64,000 nt of DNA from Eimeria necatrix. Lineage: Eukaryota; Apicomplexa; Conoidasida; Eucoccidiorida; Eimeriidae. Positions 35,941-45,974 of this stretch are shown in pieces. The position numbers and the translations under genes were made by a program. Under the pieces are notes generated by a model that was given only the letters and a program-made list of their open reading frames with translations, was not told the origin of the DNA and ran no database searches. The stretch is taken from positions 5,001 through 69,000 of the forward strand of contig NW_013655111.1 of the NCBI RefSeq assembly GCF_000499385.1. Reading direction: 5' to 3'. Each line of letters starts with the position of its first letter. The first letter of the stretch is position 1.

Positions 35941-36958
35941 TGTCTGGGTGCAGCAAGAAGCTGGTAGTCGCCTTAGAGCATCTGCTGCAGGCAAGGAGAG
36001 CAGCTGCTGCTTCTGCCTCTGCTGCTGCAGTTGCTAGCACCACTACCTTCGCTGCTGCTGCTGCTGCTGCTCTTGCTGTTGCTGTTGTTGCTGTTGCTGC
36101 TGCTGCTGCTGCTGCAGCAGAGCTGCTGCGCTGCACTTGCTGCTGCAGCGCATGTGGGAAGCCCGTCGCTGCTTCGACGCCGCGCTGCAGTTTCCCCAAG
36201 TGCGTAACTGCTGCAGCCCGAAACGCATGCGCATGCAAATGCATGCAAACGCATGCATTTGCATGCACTTGCATGCATTTGCATGCATTTGCATGCACTT
36301 GCATGCATTTGCATGCACTTGCATGCATGCAGTCCTACCCTACAAGTTGGCAGCGCGCAGCAGCAGCTAAATGCCGAAGAGCTTTGCAAGAATAGCACTA
36401 AGTCTCTTGTAGATCTGTTTGCATTTATTTAGATTCATTTTTATATTTTTAATATTTATTTATATTTATTCGCATGCATGCGCTTCAAAAGTACACAATT
36501 ACACAAATGGGGCCTCAGGTGTATCGACACCTCGCAGAATCATCCACTTCAAACTCTGGCGGCCCCGACTAGCTGCCCGCTAGAGAGCTGCATGCATGCA
36601 TGCATGCATGCATGCATGCATGCATGCACAAGCGCATGCATGCACAAGCGCATGCATGCACAAACGCATGCATGCATGCACCTTTCTGCGCATGCATGCA
36701 GCTTCCTGTGCGTGCATGCAAGCACGCACAGGCCCTTATGCATGCATGCATGCGCCCATGCATGCATGCATCCAAGAATGCATGCACGCAAGAATGCATG
36801 CATGCATGCATGCATGCATGCATGCATGCATGCAACCCCCGCAGGCGCATGTGTGTGTGGGGTTTGCAGCTGCCAGAAGGCCCCGCGTTTTGGCTGGAGA
36901 GGAACGGGCTGACTGTGGAGCCGCCTCTCGAGAGCGTCCCGCTGATGCAGGTTTGTCT

Positions 36959-36998
<40 letters not shown>

Positions 36999-37703
36999 AG
37001 TGCATGCACGCGCGCGCCCTGCGGCACTGCTGCACCGCGGCGCCCCACAGCTTGCTGCTGCTGCTGCTGCGGCCCCGCAGGAAACAAGAGAAGTCTAGAG
37101 GGCTGTCAAATGTGCTCAGCTGTCAGTACACCTCACAGCGAGGCCCTAGCTATCCTGCGGCTGCTGCTGCTGCTGCTGCTGCAGCACGCACTCGCGGCTG
37201 CTGCTGCAGCACGACCTGCTGCTGCTGCTGCTGCTGACGCTCCCGCAGCAGCGCCTAACGCTGCTCTCGCAGCGGCGTCTAGTGCCGCTGCTGCTGCAAC
37301 AGCATCTAGTGCTGCTGCTGCTGCTGCTGCACCTAGTGCTGCTCTGGCAGCAGCTTCCAGAGCAATGGCTGCAGCAGCCTTTAGAGCTGCTGCCGCTGCG
37401 GCGTGAGATGCTGCTGCTGCTGCTGCAGCACCTTACGCTGCCCTTGCAGCAGCATGCTGCTGCTGAAGCAAGAATTCTCGCTGCAGCAGCAGCAGCAAAA
37501 CTCTAACAGTGCTGCTGCTGCAATATCTAGTGCTACCGTCGCAGCAGCATGCTGCTGCTGCTGCTACTGCTGCTGCTGCTCCTACTGCTGGCAGCACCTA
37601 AGAGACAAAGAATCTGTCTCGTATCTATCAAAGATAAGGATCTCGGTCGGGCTTGTCGGAGCTGTAGAACTACACTTGGCGGTGCTGCTGCTGCTGCTGC
37701 TGG

Positions 37704-37734
<31 letters not shown>

Positions 37735-37834
37735 ACTCACTGCACACGCTGCAGCCGCCCCTCTGCTAACAACTATTTATGCTGGCAATGCTGACAGAGA
37801 AAGCAGGCAGCGCCTGGGGAAAGAAGTCCCTTGA
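35560..37834 (+). CDS. Unrecognised multi-exon protein, both ends uncertain
   Basis: Exons 35560-35634 (FFELRLPANYKQLCSQVI) and 35719 onward (ARVVLREVPRVRVKLELEDK) join in phase 1. Further exon-like runs are SKKLVVALEHLLQARRA near 35955, QRMWEARRCFDAALQFPQ ending at 36199, and 36870-36950 (LPEGPAFWLERNGLTVEPPL), which joins 36199 in phase 0 across an intron full of TGCATGCA repeats. Downstream, CMHARALRHCC (36999 onward) and Leu-rich frames continue to a possible stop at 37834. The pattern suggests a helical protein with one hydrophobic strand segment at the start. No family is recognised, and the start codon is not found. Confidence 0.5.
36228..36330. repeat. TGCATGCAAA / TGCATGCACT array
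   Basis: Ten-base units containing the palindrome TGCATGCA, in an intron of the preceding gene. Confidence 0.9.
36515..36533. promoter_or_regulatory. Variant palindrome AGGTGTATCGACACCT
   Basis: The same architecture as the GGTGTATGTACACC sites, but with a TCGA centre. It lies between the two TGCATGCA arrays. Confidence 0.4.
36589..36835. repeat. (TGCA)n / TGCATGCA array
   Basis: Pure TGCA runs at both ends (36591-36625 and 36797-36833) with diverged units between them. Both flanking exons are in phase 0, so the array is intronic. Its Met-His-Ala-Cys translations are artefacts. Confidence 0.9.
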
Positions 37835-37898
37835 GTTGCTGCTGCAGCGCTGCGAGGCTCCCGTAGCTCCCAGGTGGCTGTGCTGCTACTGCTGCTCT

Positions 37899-37931
<33 letters not shown>

Positions 37932-38425
37932 GCGCCCCTCGGAAGGAGAAAGCGCCACACATCAGCGCAGGTCAAGACTCCCGTCAGACGGCCCCTGCAG
38001 GAGACAAATAGCCGCAGGCAGCCACACAGTTACGGCTAGCTGTTAGCACGGCTAGCTAGCTAGCTAGCTAGCTAGCCAGCCAGCTAGCCACACAGCTAGC
38101 CACAAAGCTAGCCACACAGTTAGCCACCTAGCTGACCGCGTGGCCAGCTAGCTAGCTGGCTAGCTAGCTAGCCAGTTGCACGGCTAGCCGCATTGATAAC
38201 CAGCTAGTTATCTGTCTTTCTAGCCAGATAGCTGCCCAGCTAGCTAGCCAGCTAGCTAGCTGGATAGATGGCCAGCTAGCTGGCTAGCTAGCCATCTAGC
38301 TAGCTGCATATATGGCCAGCTAGCTGGCTAGCTAGCCAGCCGCATGCACGGGCACTGGTGGCCGGCCAGGAGGCCCCCCTAGCTAGCTGTGTGGCTAGCT
38401 AGCCAACCTCACAGCTAGCCATATA
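37835..38425. repeat. AGCTAGCC / AGCTAGCTGG array
   Basis: After a CAG tract (37900-37930) and about 100 bp of unique DNA, tetranucleotide-derived repeats run from 38036 to about 38420. No gene is seen. Confidence 0.85.
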
Positions 38426-38534
38426 ATGTGCATGCAGTGCAGCAAACAGCTGCAGCAAACAGCTGCAGCAAATGGCAAATCACTGAAGCCTCAAACTGGA
38501 TGCGTGCGGCCAAAAGAATGGAAGCAAAGCATGC

Positions 38535-38692
38535 AAGTGCTGCTGCAGCAAGTGCTGCTGCAGCAAGTGCTGCTGCAGCAAGTGCTGCTGCAGCAAGTGC
38601 TGCTGCTGCAAGTGCTGCTGCTGCAAGTGCTGCTGCTGCAAGTGCTGCTGCAGCACAAACTGCTGCAGCAAGCACTGTTGCAGCAAGTGCTG
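38535..38692 (+). repeat. 15-bp tandem repeat GTGCTGCTGCAGCAA
   Basis: About ten copies of a 15-mer with a CAG-to-CTG variant in the later ones. All frames are open through it. Confidence 0.9.
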
Positions 38693-38949
38693 CTTCGATC
38701 TAGACTCCAAGCACACTCCATTCAAAAGCCCATTAGGTCAGGAAGAATTCTCAAATTCAAAAAATTAAAAAAATTAAAAAATCAAAAAATGCAAAAAAGA
38801 CAAAAAGACAAAAAATGCATTTTTAAAAACCCTTAGTGAAACAAAAGCTTTCAAGAATGCATTTTCAAAAGCCCAAATGCAAAAAATTTCAAAAAATGCA
38901 AAAAAATTCAAAAATGCAAAAAGTCAGAAAATGCATTTTTATAAGTTCC

Positions 38950-39100
38950 GAATTGCAGCAGCAGCAGAAGAGTCTTTTGCAGCAGCAAAAAGGACTTTGC
39001 AGCAGCAAAAAGGACTTTTGCAGCAGCAAAAAGGACTTTTGCAGCAGCAAAAAGGACTTTTGCAGCAGCAAAAAGGACTTTTGCAGCAGCAAAAAGAGAA
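38950..39100 (+). repeat. 21-bp tandem repeat TTGCAGCAGCAAAAAGGACTT
   Basis: About six near-identical 21-mers. They would encode a QQQKGLL-type heptad in one frame, but no linked exon or domain supports coding. Confidence 0.9.
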
Positions 39101-39544
39101 GTTGGAATTTAAATAAAAGACAAAACCATTTGAGTACTTAAATGAAAACTTCGAAAAATCCGAAAACGCGATTTTCGAGATTTCATGAAAAACAAAAAGA
39201 GAAAATCCATAAAGAGTGTGGGGCAAGAAATGGAAAACGAAAAGAAAAAATCCAAAATCCAAAATTAAAAATCAAAAATGAATAAATCAGAAATAAAAAT
39301 GAATTGGAAAAAGAAAAAATGAAAAGAAATAATGGAAGCAAAAGGCTCAATGAATGCAGACACAAGTGGCGGAGAAAAGTCGAAAATAAAAAGAAACCAA
39401 AAAATAAAAAACAAAAAAAGAAACAAAGAAGAGAAAACAGAAATAAAAAGAAAAACAAAAAGAAACAAAAAAGAAACAGGAGCAGACAAACGGAAGAAGT
39501 AAAGGAAGCCAGAAAGAAAGCTGCTGCTGCTGCTGCTGCTGCCG

Positions 39545-39575
<31 letters not shown>
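39101..39575. other. Purine-rich spacer
   Basis: AAAAATC and AAAAAGAAA sequences on the plus strand, then a CTG tract from 39521. No exon is recognised. It is the 3' flank of the CBS gene on the other strand. Confidence 0.6.
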
Positions 39576-39576
<1 letters not shown>

Positions 39577-40053
39577 CACTGCTCCGATAAGAAGAGAATC
39601 TTTTTCTCGTCGGCAAATAGCAGCAGCTCAATCGCCTGCTGCAGCGTCAAAAAAGCTGCTGCTGCTTCCCTCACCTGCAGCAGCAGCCGCGCACATCGCA
39701 GCAGCCCCAACTATACTTCCTGCTGCTGCTGCTGGTGCTGCTGCTGCTGCTGCTGAGAGAGAATAGAGGTTTTGCTGCAGCTGCTAATATCGAAAGAACT
39801 CACCACCCCTTGGTAGATCGGCTGCGGGCCGTTTGCTGCTGTGAGGCGGCTGAGGGCTGCTGCAGTTGCTGCGCTTCTTCTGCTGCTGCCGCTGCTGCTG
39901 CTGCTGGAGGGCAGCAGCTGGATATCGCTGCCTGCTGCTGCTGCTGCTGCTGCTGCTGCGTGCGCCAGCATGCGGTGCTGCCACTGCAGCTGATGGAACT
40001 GCTGCACGTACCTCGACACTGGCAGCGTGAGGTCTAGGGGGACCTGCAAACAC

Positions 40054-40090
<37 letters not shown>

Positions 40091-40098
40091 AGCAGCAG

Positions 40099-40129
<31 letters not shown>

Positions 40130-40236
40130 AAGCTCGCTCACGAGGTATTTACAACCAAAGCCTCTTCTTTTTAATTTTGCCTTTGTTGCTGTTCGTTAAT
40201 ATCTGTGTCTCCTTCTGCCCCTCTGCCCCTGTTCCC

Positions 40237-40280
<44 letters not shown>

Positions 40281-40399
40281 CTTACCCCGTCATGCAGCAG
40301 CTTGAAGACAACGGCTAGGAAATCGTCAAGAGAAAAGCAACAAACGTAGGCCCCTGCAGCGCAGCAAAAGAAGTACCAGCAGCAGCTCCCTCGATCCCC

Positions 40400-40433
<34 letters not shown>

Positions 40434-40846
40434 CATTTTTGCTGCTAAATACGTGTCCTCTCTGCGTTTTTCGTCTCTCGTAATTTCTTATTTATTTATC
40501 TGAAATTCTTTTGTTTCTTTTTGTCTCCATTTGTTTTCTTTTATCTTTTTCGTTTGATTTGTTTTTTTGAGTCAATTTTGTCTTTTTTTAGATCTTTTTG
40601 TCCCGTTTTTCCACGAAGTTCAACTTCGTGTCTGTGGAAATGTTTGTTTTGCTGTTTGCTGCTGCAGTTTGGCAGCAATTTGATTCATTTGCTGCTGCTG
40701 CTGCTGCTTTTTGGCTCATTTGCCCACCTGTGGAGTCCACCAGCGGCAAAGAAGAAAAACCAGCAGCAACTGCAGCAGCCAAAAAGTCCTCCGTCGAGTC
40801 CTCGACACAAAACGTCACCAAGTCCTCATGGGTGCCCAGCTGCGCG

Positions 40847-40877
<31 letters not shown>

Positions 40878-41194
40878 GCAGCAGCAGCAGCAGCAGCAGC
40901 GGAGCAGCAGCAGCAGCAGGAAAAAGAACGCAATGAAACGAAACAGAAAAAACAGCAAACAGCAGCGGTACGCCAAGGCAGAAGCAACACGCCCACAGTT
41001 AGCTGCAACAGAGAAGAATCCCCCCGCAGCAGCAGCAGCAGCAGCAGCAACAGCAACAGCAGCAGCAGCAGCTGCTGCTCACTTTGGCAGCTAGGACATT
41101 CGTTGCCAGAATCGGGTGAGCCCCTTGGAGCTGAAGAGCACAGGAAACAAGGAAGCCAAAACAGCACAGCTACTTGGCACCACGCAGCAAGCAA

Positions 41195-41242
<48 letters not shown>

Positions 41243-41361
41243 GCCTCTCTGACAAGGTGCACAAGAAAAGCATGGGTAGAGACGAGGGCCAAGGGGGCCC
41301 TTCTTCCCTCGTTGACGATGCATAGGTAGGGGGCCCTGCGCGCAAAGTCGCACTTCGCTCT

Positions 41362-41392
<31 letters not shown>

Positions 41393-41396
41393 GCAG

Positions 41397-41428
<32 letters not shown>

Positions 41429-41527
41429 GCTGCGTACCCGCTGTCTAGGAGATGCAACAGGGCAGTTGCGCAGTCGCAGTCCGGCATAACTCGCTGGACT
41501 TCGTCCACAGAGCCGCCGCATATATCT

Positions 41528-41570
<43 letters not shown>

Positions 41571-41703
41571 ATGTGGTGTTAGCAGCAGCAGCAGGAAGGG
41601 CATGGCTGCATGCAGCAACGAGCACAGCTGCTGCATGGACCCGAGAATGCCCCAAACAGCAACAACTAGACATTGTTGCTGCTGCTGCTTCTGTCGCCGC
41701 TGT

Positions 41704-41739
<36 letters not shown>

Positions 41740-42106
41740 GCAGCTAATCTGGGCTTCGCGCAGCAGCAACAGCTCGTCGCGGAAGCAGAAGGGCAATGGC
41801 AGCAGGAGACGCAATTTACACTTTTTGCAGCAGACCAGCAGCAGCAAGGAAAAGAGCACCAGCAGCAGGAATAGCGGCAGCAGCAGCAGCACAGCAGCAG
41901 CAGCAGGAACAGCGGCAGCGGCAGCAGCAGCAGCAGCACAGCAGCAGCAGCACAGCAGCAGCAGCAGCACAGCAGCAGCAGCACAGCAGCAGCAGCAGCA
42001 GCACTCACGACCGAACCCTTCCAAGGAAAGGGCCCACGGCGGCGTCGAGTCTTTAATGTCTAAAGAAGCCCCGACAGCTTCGCCGGATGCGTTCTCTCCC
42101 TGCTGC

Positions 42107-42152
<46 letters not shown>

Positions 42153-42299
42153 TGCTGTTCATGCTGCTGTTGCCGTTGCTGCCGCTGACTGTGGTCTCGA
42201 CCTCACTAGCGTCACTGTTGTTGTTCGGTGCTGCGGAATCAGCAGCAGAGTTGCTGCTGCTGCTGCTGGCTGCCGCTTTCTGCGCCTCCGGCGCCCCGC

Positions 42300-42336
<37 letters not shown>

Positions 42337-43074
42337 GCTGCTGCGCAGCCAACGCTGCCAGTGCAGCAAGTAGCGCGCGAAGTGCTGCGAGTCCAGCCTG
42401 CTCATGAAGCGCCTGTTTGTTTCTGAATAGACCCAAACCCCTCGGCAGCTGCAGCAGCGGCCCTGGGCGGGGCTGCCGCAGCAGGGGGGGGGCGACTGGG
42501 CGCTGCTGCTGCTGCAGCTGCCGCTGCTGCTGCTGCTGCAGCTGCCGCTGCTGCTGCTGCTGTCTTCGGGCGCGGCCGCCGGCTCCGCCGCCGCCGCCTC
42601 GGGCAGCCCATTCGTGCTGCTGCTGCTGCGCAGCTGCTGCAGCAGCTCCGCGCTCCTGCTGCTCTCCCCGCTGCTCGGCCAGTGCGCAGCAGCGCCCGCT
42701 GCAGCCTCAGCTGCTGCTGCTGCTGCTGCGGCTGCGGCTGGGGACGCTCCTCCACTCCTTGCTGCTGCTGCTGCTGCAGTGGATCCCTCACCTGCGCTGC
42801 TGCCCGGCGCTGCTGCTGGACTTGCAGGCTCGGCTGCAGAAGCAGGCAACGGCTGCTGCCGCCCACTAGATCCCTCATCCGCCATTAGAGCCCGTGCAGA
42901 TTCTGACGGGCAAATGCGTTGCTGCTGCTGCCGCTGCTGCTGCTGCTGCTGCTGCTCGCTGCACTGGGGCCGCGCTTTAGAGGATGCAGCAGCTGCAGCA
43001 CAAGAAGGTGCCGCAGCGGCGGCCGCAGCAGTCTCAAACTGTTGCTGTCTTTTCGAGGCAGGAGCTTTGGGCAT
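39576..43074 (-). CDS. CBS-domain protein, SNF4/AMPK-gamma-like
   Basis: Exons: a long N-terminal exon from the ATG at 43074 (MPKAPASKRQQQF, very low complexity, with an island GVWVYSETNRRFMSRLDS); about 41528-41445 (SVDEVQRVMPDCDCATALLH); about 41369 onward (RAPYLCIVNEGRRAPLALVS); 40839-40728 (EDLVTFCVEDSTEDFLAAAV, SSLPLVDST); 40353-40286 (SLDDFLAVVFKLLHDG); 40043-39804 (VPLDLTLPVSRYVQQFHQLQ, PIYQGV); and 39674-39576 (LTLQQAIELLLFADEKKILF). Phases match for all the later junctions (1, 0, 0) and for the CBS1 splice (2). The repeated pattern of a hydrophobic helix, then PLVD or similar, then a further helix is that of CBS domains, which bind adenine nucleotides. Four tandem units would suit an AMPK gamma subunit. 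That subtype is an inference, since CBS units also occur in channels and other enzymes. Confidence 0.65.
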
Positions 43075-43870
43075 GAACGGGTAGCTGGCTGGCTGTTTGC
43101 TGTTGCCGCTGCTTCGCTGCTGCTACTGCTGGCGCTGCTGCTGCTGCTGCCAGCCTGCATGAGGAGTCCCAGGCCACTCAGATCTGCTGATGCAGCTCCT
43201 GAAATGCATCGTTTGACGTTATTTAACGCTGTCTGCTGCTGCTGCTGCTGCTGCTGCCGCGGAGGAACTGCTGCTGAAGCAGCAGCGCCGCAGAGCCGAG
43301 CAGCCTAGCTAGGCCTGGGATTGCTGCAGCCAGTCAGTAGCCCCCCGTCGCTTCTATCCTTTCCTCTTCTATAAGAAATAAACAGAAATAGCGGGAGAGG
43401 GGGACCCTGTGCGCTGCATGCTTACTTCAGCAGCCAGCAGCAGCACAGCAGCAGCAACAGCAGCAAGCAGCCGTGGGGCCCCGGCAGCTGCATAAAGCCG
43501 CGCAGCGACAGCAGCAGCAGCTGCAGAGAAGCCCTCGATTTCGGGTTTTATTCTTTTGAATTCACGCCGAGGCCCTTTGTACTCTAGCTGCTGTGGGGCG
43601 CGCCTGCGCCTCCCCGCAGCAGCAAATCCTGAACACCAGCCCGCCAGGCAGCCGACAGTCGGCGCAGCCAGCCACACTCAAACCTCCCACGCGCAGCTGC
43701 AGTCTGTTGCTTCTCTGGCTGTCCCTTGTGTGCTTTGCGGGCCGCAGAGCGGAAGCCGCAGGCCCCGTGCCAACCTGAGCTGCTGCTGCTGCCGCAGCGG
43801 CTCTGCTGCTGCTGCAGCAGCGCCGCTTGACTCGCATTTGCTGCTCTTGAGCCTCGAAGTTTAACAGCTG
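43075..43870. other. Edge of the repeat-rich region, no supported gene
   Basis: CTG tracts thin out and end near 43820. A segment at about 43565-43632 is a diverged inverted copy of 44318-44375. Open frames here are short and carry no recognisable motif. Confidence 0.5.
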
Positions 43871-45974
43871 AACTCGAAGGGAAAGCCTTGTCCTATCTTT
43901 GTTTCCCGGGAGTCGATTTCCGACTCTTTTCGCCTTATTACAGTGACTGCGCCCCCAGGTGCCTTGTGCATTTTTCTAGGAGGGCGCTCAAACACTGACT
44001 CAGGCCCCTACTTCGGGCAATTTTCTTTGTAGATTACACCCCAGCTGCTTCATTAGCAACATTGGCAGCCCCAATTGGCTCATTTCTGGGCCCGGCGGCA
44101 CACGCGAGAACTATCTCGCCCTCAGTGTGGTGTTCCGCGGAGCCCAGAAACGAGCCAAGCACGGCTAACGACTTAGACAGTTTGGCTGGTTCTAATCTGC
44201 ACAAAATTTGGCCCAACTAGGGGCCCTAAGTGAGCCCCTGAGTGCTTTATAGTCTCCGAGGGCAGGCCCGCGTTGCCCGGGCTCGGGGCGGAGGGCTTTG
44301 TTATTTGTGGGGAGCTGCTGCGGGGAGGCACAGGCTCGCTGCGCAGCAGCTAGGGTACAAAGGGTCTGGGTGGTAGTTCAAGATAATAAAATTCAAAATG
44401 AAGGACTTTTTTGCTGTCTACCGCACAGCATGGGGGCCGCTGCTGAGTCTTGGGGTAGACGCTGGACTGGTTTCTGGGCTGAGGAATTCCATGAAACATC
44501 CTGGGGAAAGGTTGGGGGCAGGCTAGCTGCGTTTGAGCAAATGCCCATGGGGCTAATGCAGGGGATCAGCTGGGTGCTGCAGCAGCAGCAGCAGCAGCAT
44601 TCTGCTGTGAGCCCTATAGAGCTGCTGGCCTCTTTGGGTGTTCGGCTGCCGAAATCAGTTTGACGGAGAGGTTGAAGTAATTGCCCTGACTGCGGAGACA
44701 GTGTCTAGTTTACTGAATATCTCTAAAAAGCGGATTGCTGATTCAGCTGTTTAGCTGCAAAGGTAATCTGGAGAGATAAGAAAGGCTGGCATCTCTTTGG
44801 CCCCGGGGTGAAGTGTGTGGGCGGCCACAATGGATGTTCAGGGCTCCTTTCTCCCTGCTGCTGAGGCCAGGCCCCAGTTAAAACTTCTTGTCTTGTGTTG
44901 TGGTTAAAACTTCTTGTCTGTCACCCCTAGAATATTGGGCTTCTTCCGCTAGTTGGTTACTCATCTGCAAAGATAATTAGATTGATCTCCGGTGGGCAAG
45001 TAGACAAGGCTAAGAAGCCTCTGCGCAGCAGTCGCTAGCACTACGGCTGCCCCAACCCTAAATTCCAGACTCGGGAAAAGCAGGCCAGTTTCCCATCACA
45101 TCTTTCAGACAAGGCCAGTCCAACAGCAGCATAGCAGCTTTGAAAACCTCTCACACCACACAGGAGTAGCAGCAGTAGCTGCTGCTCCTACTACAAAACG
45201 GTTTTCGTAACGCTGGCAGCACCAGCGCAATCAAAGCTGGTGTGGGAAAAGATCCAAGCTCACTGCATTTGCGCGTGAGTTCACTCGCATGCATCAAACC
45301 CTTTCACGGAAAGAACGTTATAGGCGTGCTTCTCTACAGCGTGGGCAGTATGACAAAGCGCGGAACCCATTTACAGGCTCAAGTCTACCCTGCTTACCAC
45401 ATCCTGTTCCTGAAGTTCTCACAGTCGACACTCGCGTACACTAGCTCCCGAAGAGCACCCCGATAAGATTAATACTATGTTTAACAGACAAATGCCCCTA
45501 GGTCAAGCTCAAATATTCCCTGATAGCTAAGTTAGGCGTAGGTTGGCTCCACCGTGTTTCTCCCGTGGTTCCTTACACAACACTGCCTTCTGAAGGCATT
45601 GCTGGGCTCGAAAATGTCGAAGCATCCTCACTCGAGGTCAAATTTCCGAAAGGACGGATCTGTGACTTCCTTCATGTTTCCCCGTCCCTGTGCGGCTGTG
45701 CTGCGCTCTACAACCTCAGTGCCTTTTCCCAGGCCCAAGCCCTACGCCCCGATGCAGAACAGACTGGGCCTGATCACCCTGTGGCAGAATCCCTTCGCAT
45801 TGTAATGACTTCTTGTTACTCTGTAGATATGCATATTCTGAAGCATAGGACACTCGAGGCCATTTCTGGGCTACAATGGAGTGCTGCGCATTGCGGTTGC
45901 GCATACAATTCGCCGCGCCTCAACGCCGTCGCCTTCCTCTAGCTTTTGTCTCACTGCTAAAATGAGCGCTCCGC
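43871..45974. other. Start of the repeat-poor region, no supported gene
   Basis: Base composition becomes even and triplet runs almost vanish (one (CAG)6 at 44579). A nested inverted repeat lies at 44074-44158. One plus-strand frame, 45565-45942, has protein-like composition but no motif, start context or partner exon. Confidence 0.5.
44074..44158. repeat. Nested imperfect inverted repeat
   Basis: TTGGCTCATTTCTGGGC pairs with GCCCAGAAACGAGCCAA, and a shorter perfect stem GCGAGA/TCTCGC lies in the loop (44104-44119). It could be a folded RNA or a miniature transposon. No target duplication was identified. Confidence 0.5.

Noticed and set aside
36549..37087. Open frames made of Met-His-Ala-Cys repeats, resembling a metal-binding peptide
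   Set aside because: They are translations of the TGCA array in both strands. The flanking exons in phase 0 show the array is intronic.
38535..39100. Direct repeats resembling a CRISPR array
   Set aside because: Units are contiguous with no unique spacers, and the genome is eukaryotic.
41170..43074. The long minus-strand frame as a complete single-exon protein
   Set aside because: It contains CBS-type islands that only make sense when spliced at about 41445/41369 and onward to 40839. The terminal Ser run to 41170 is probably intronic.
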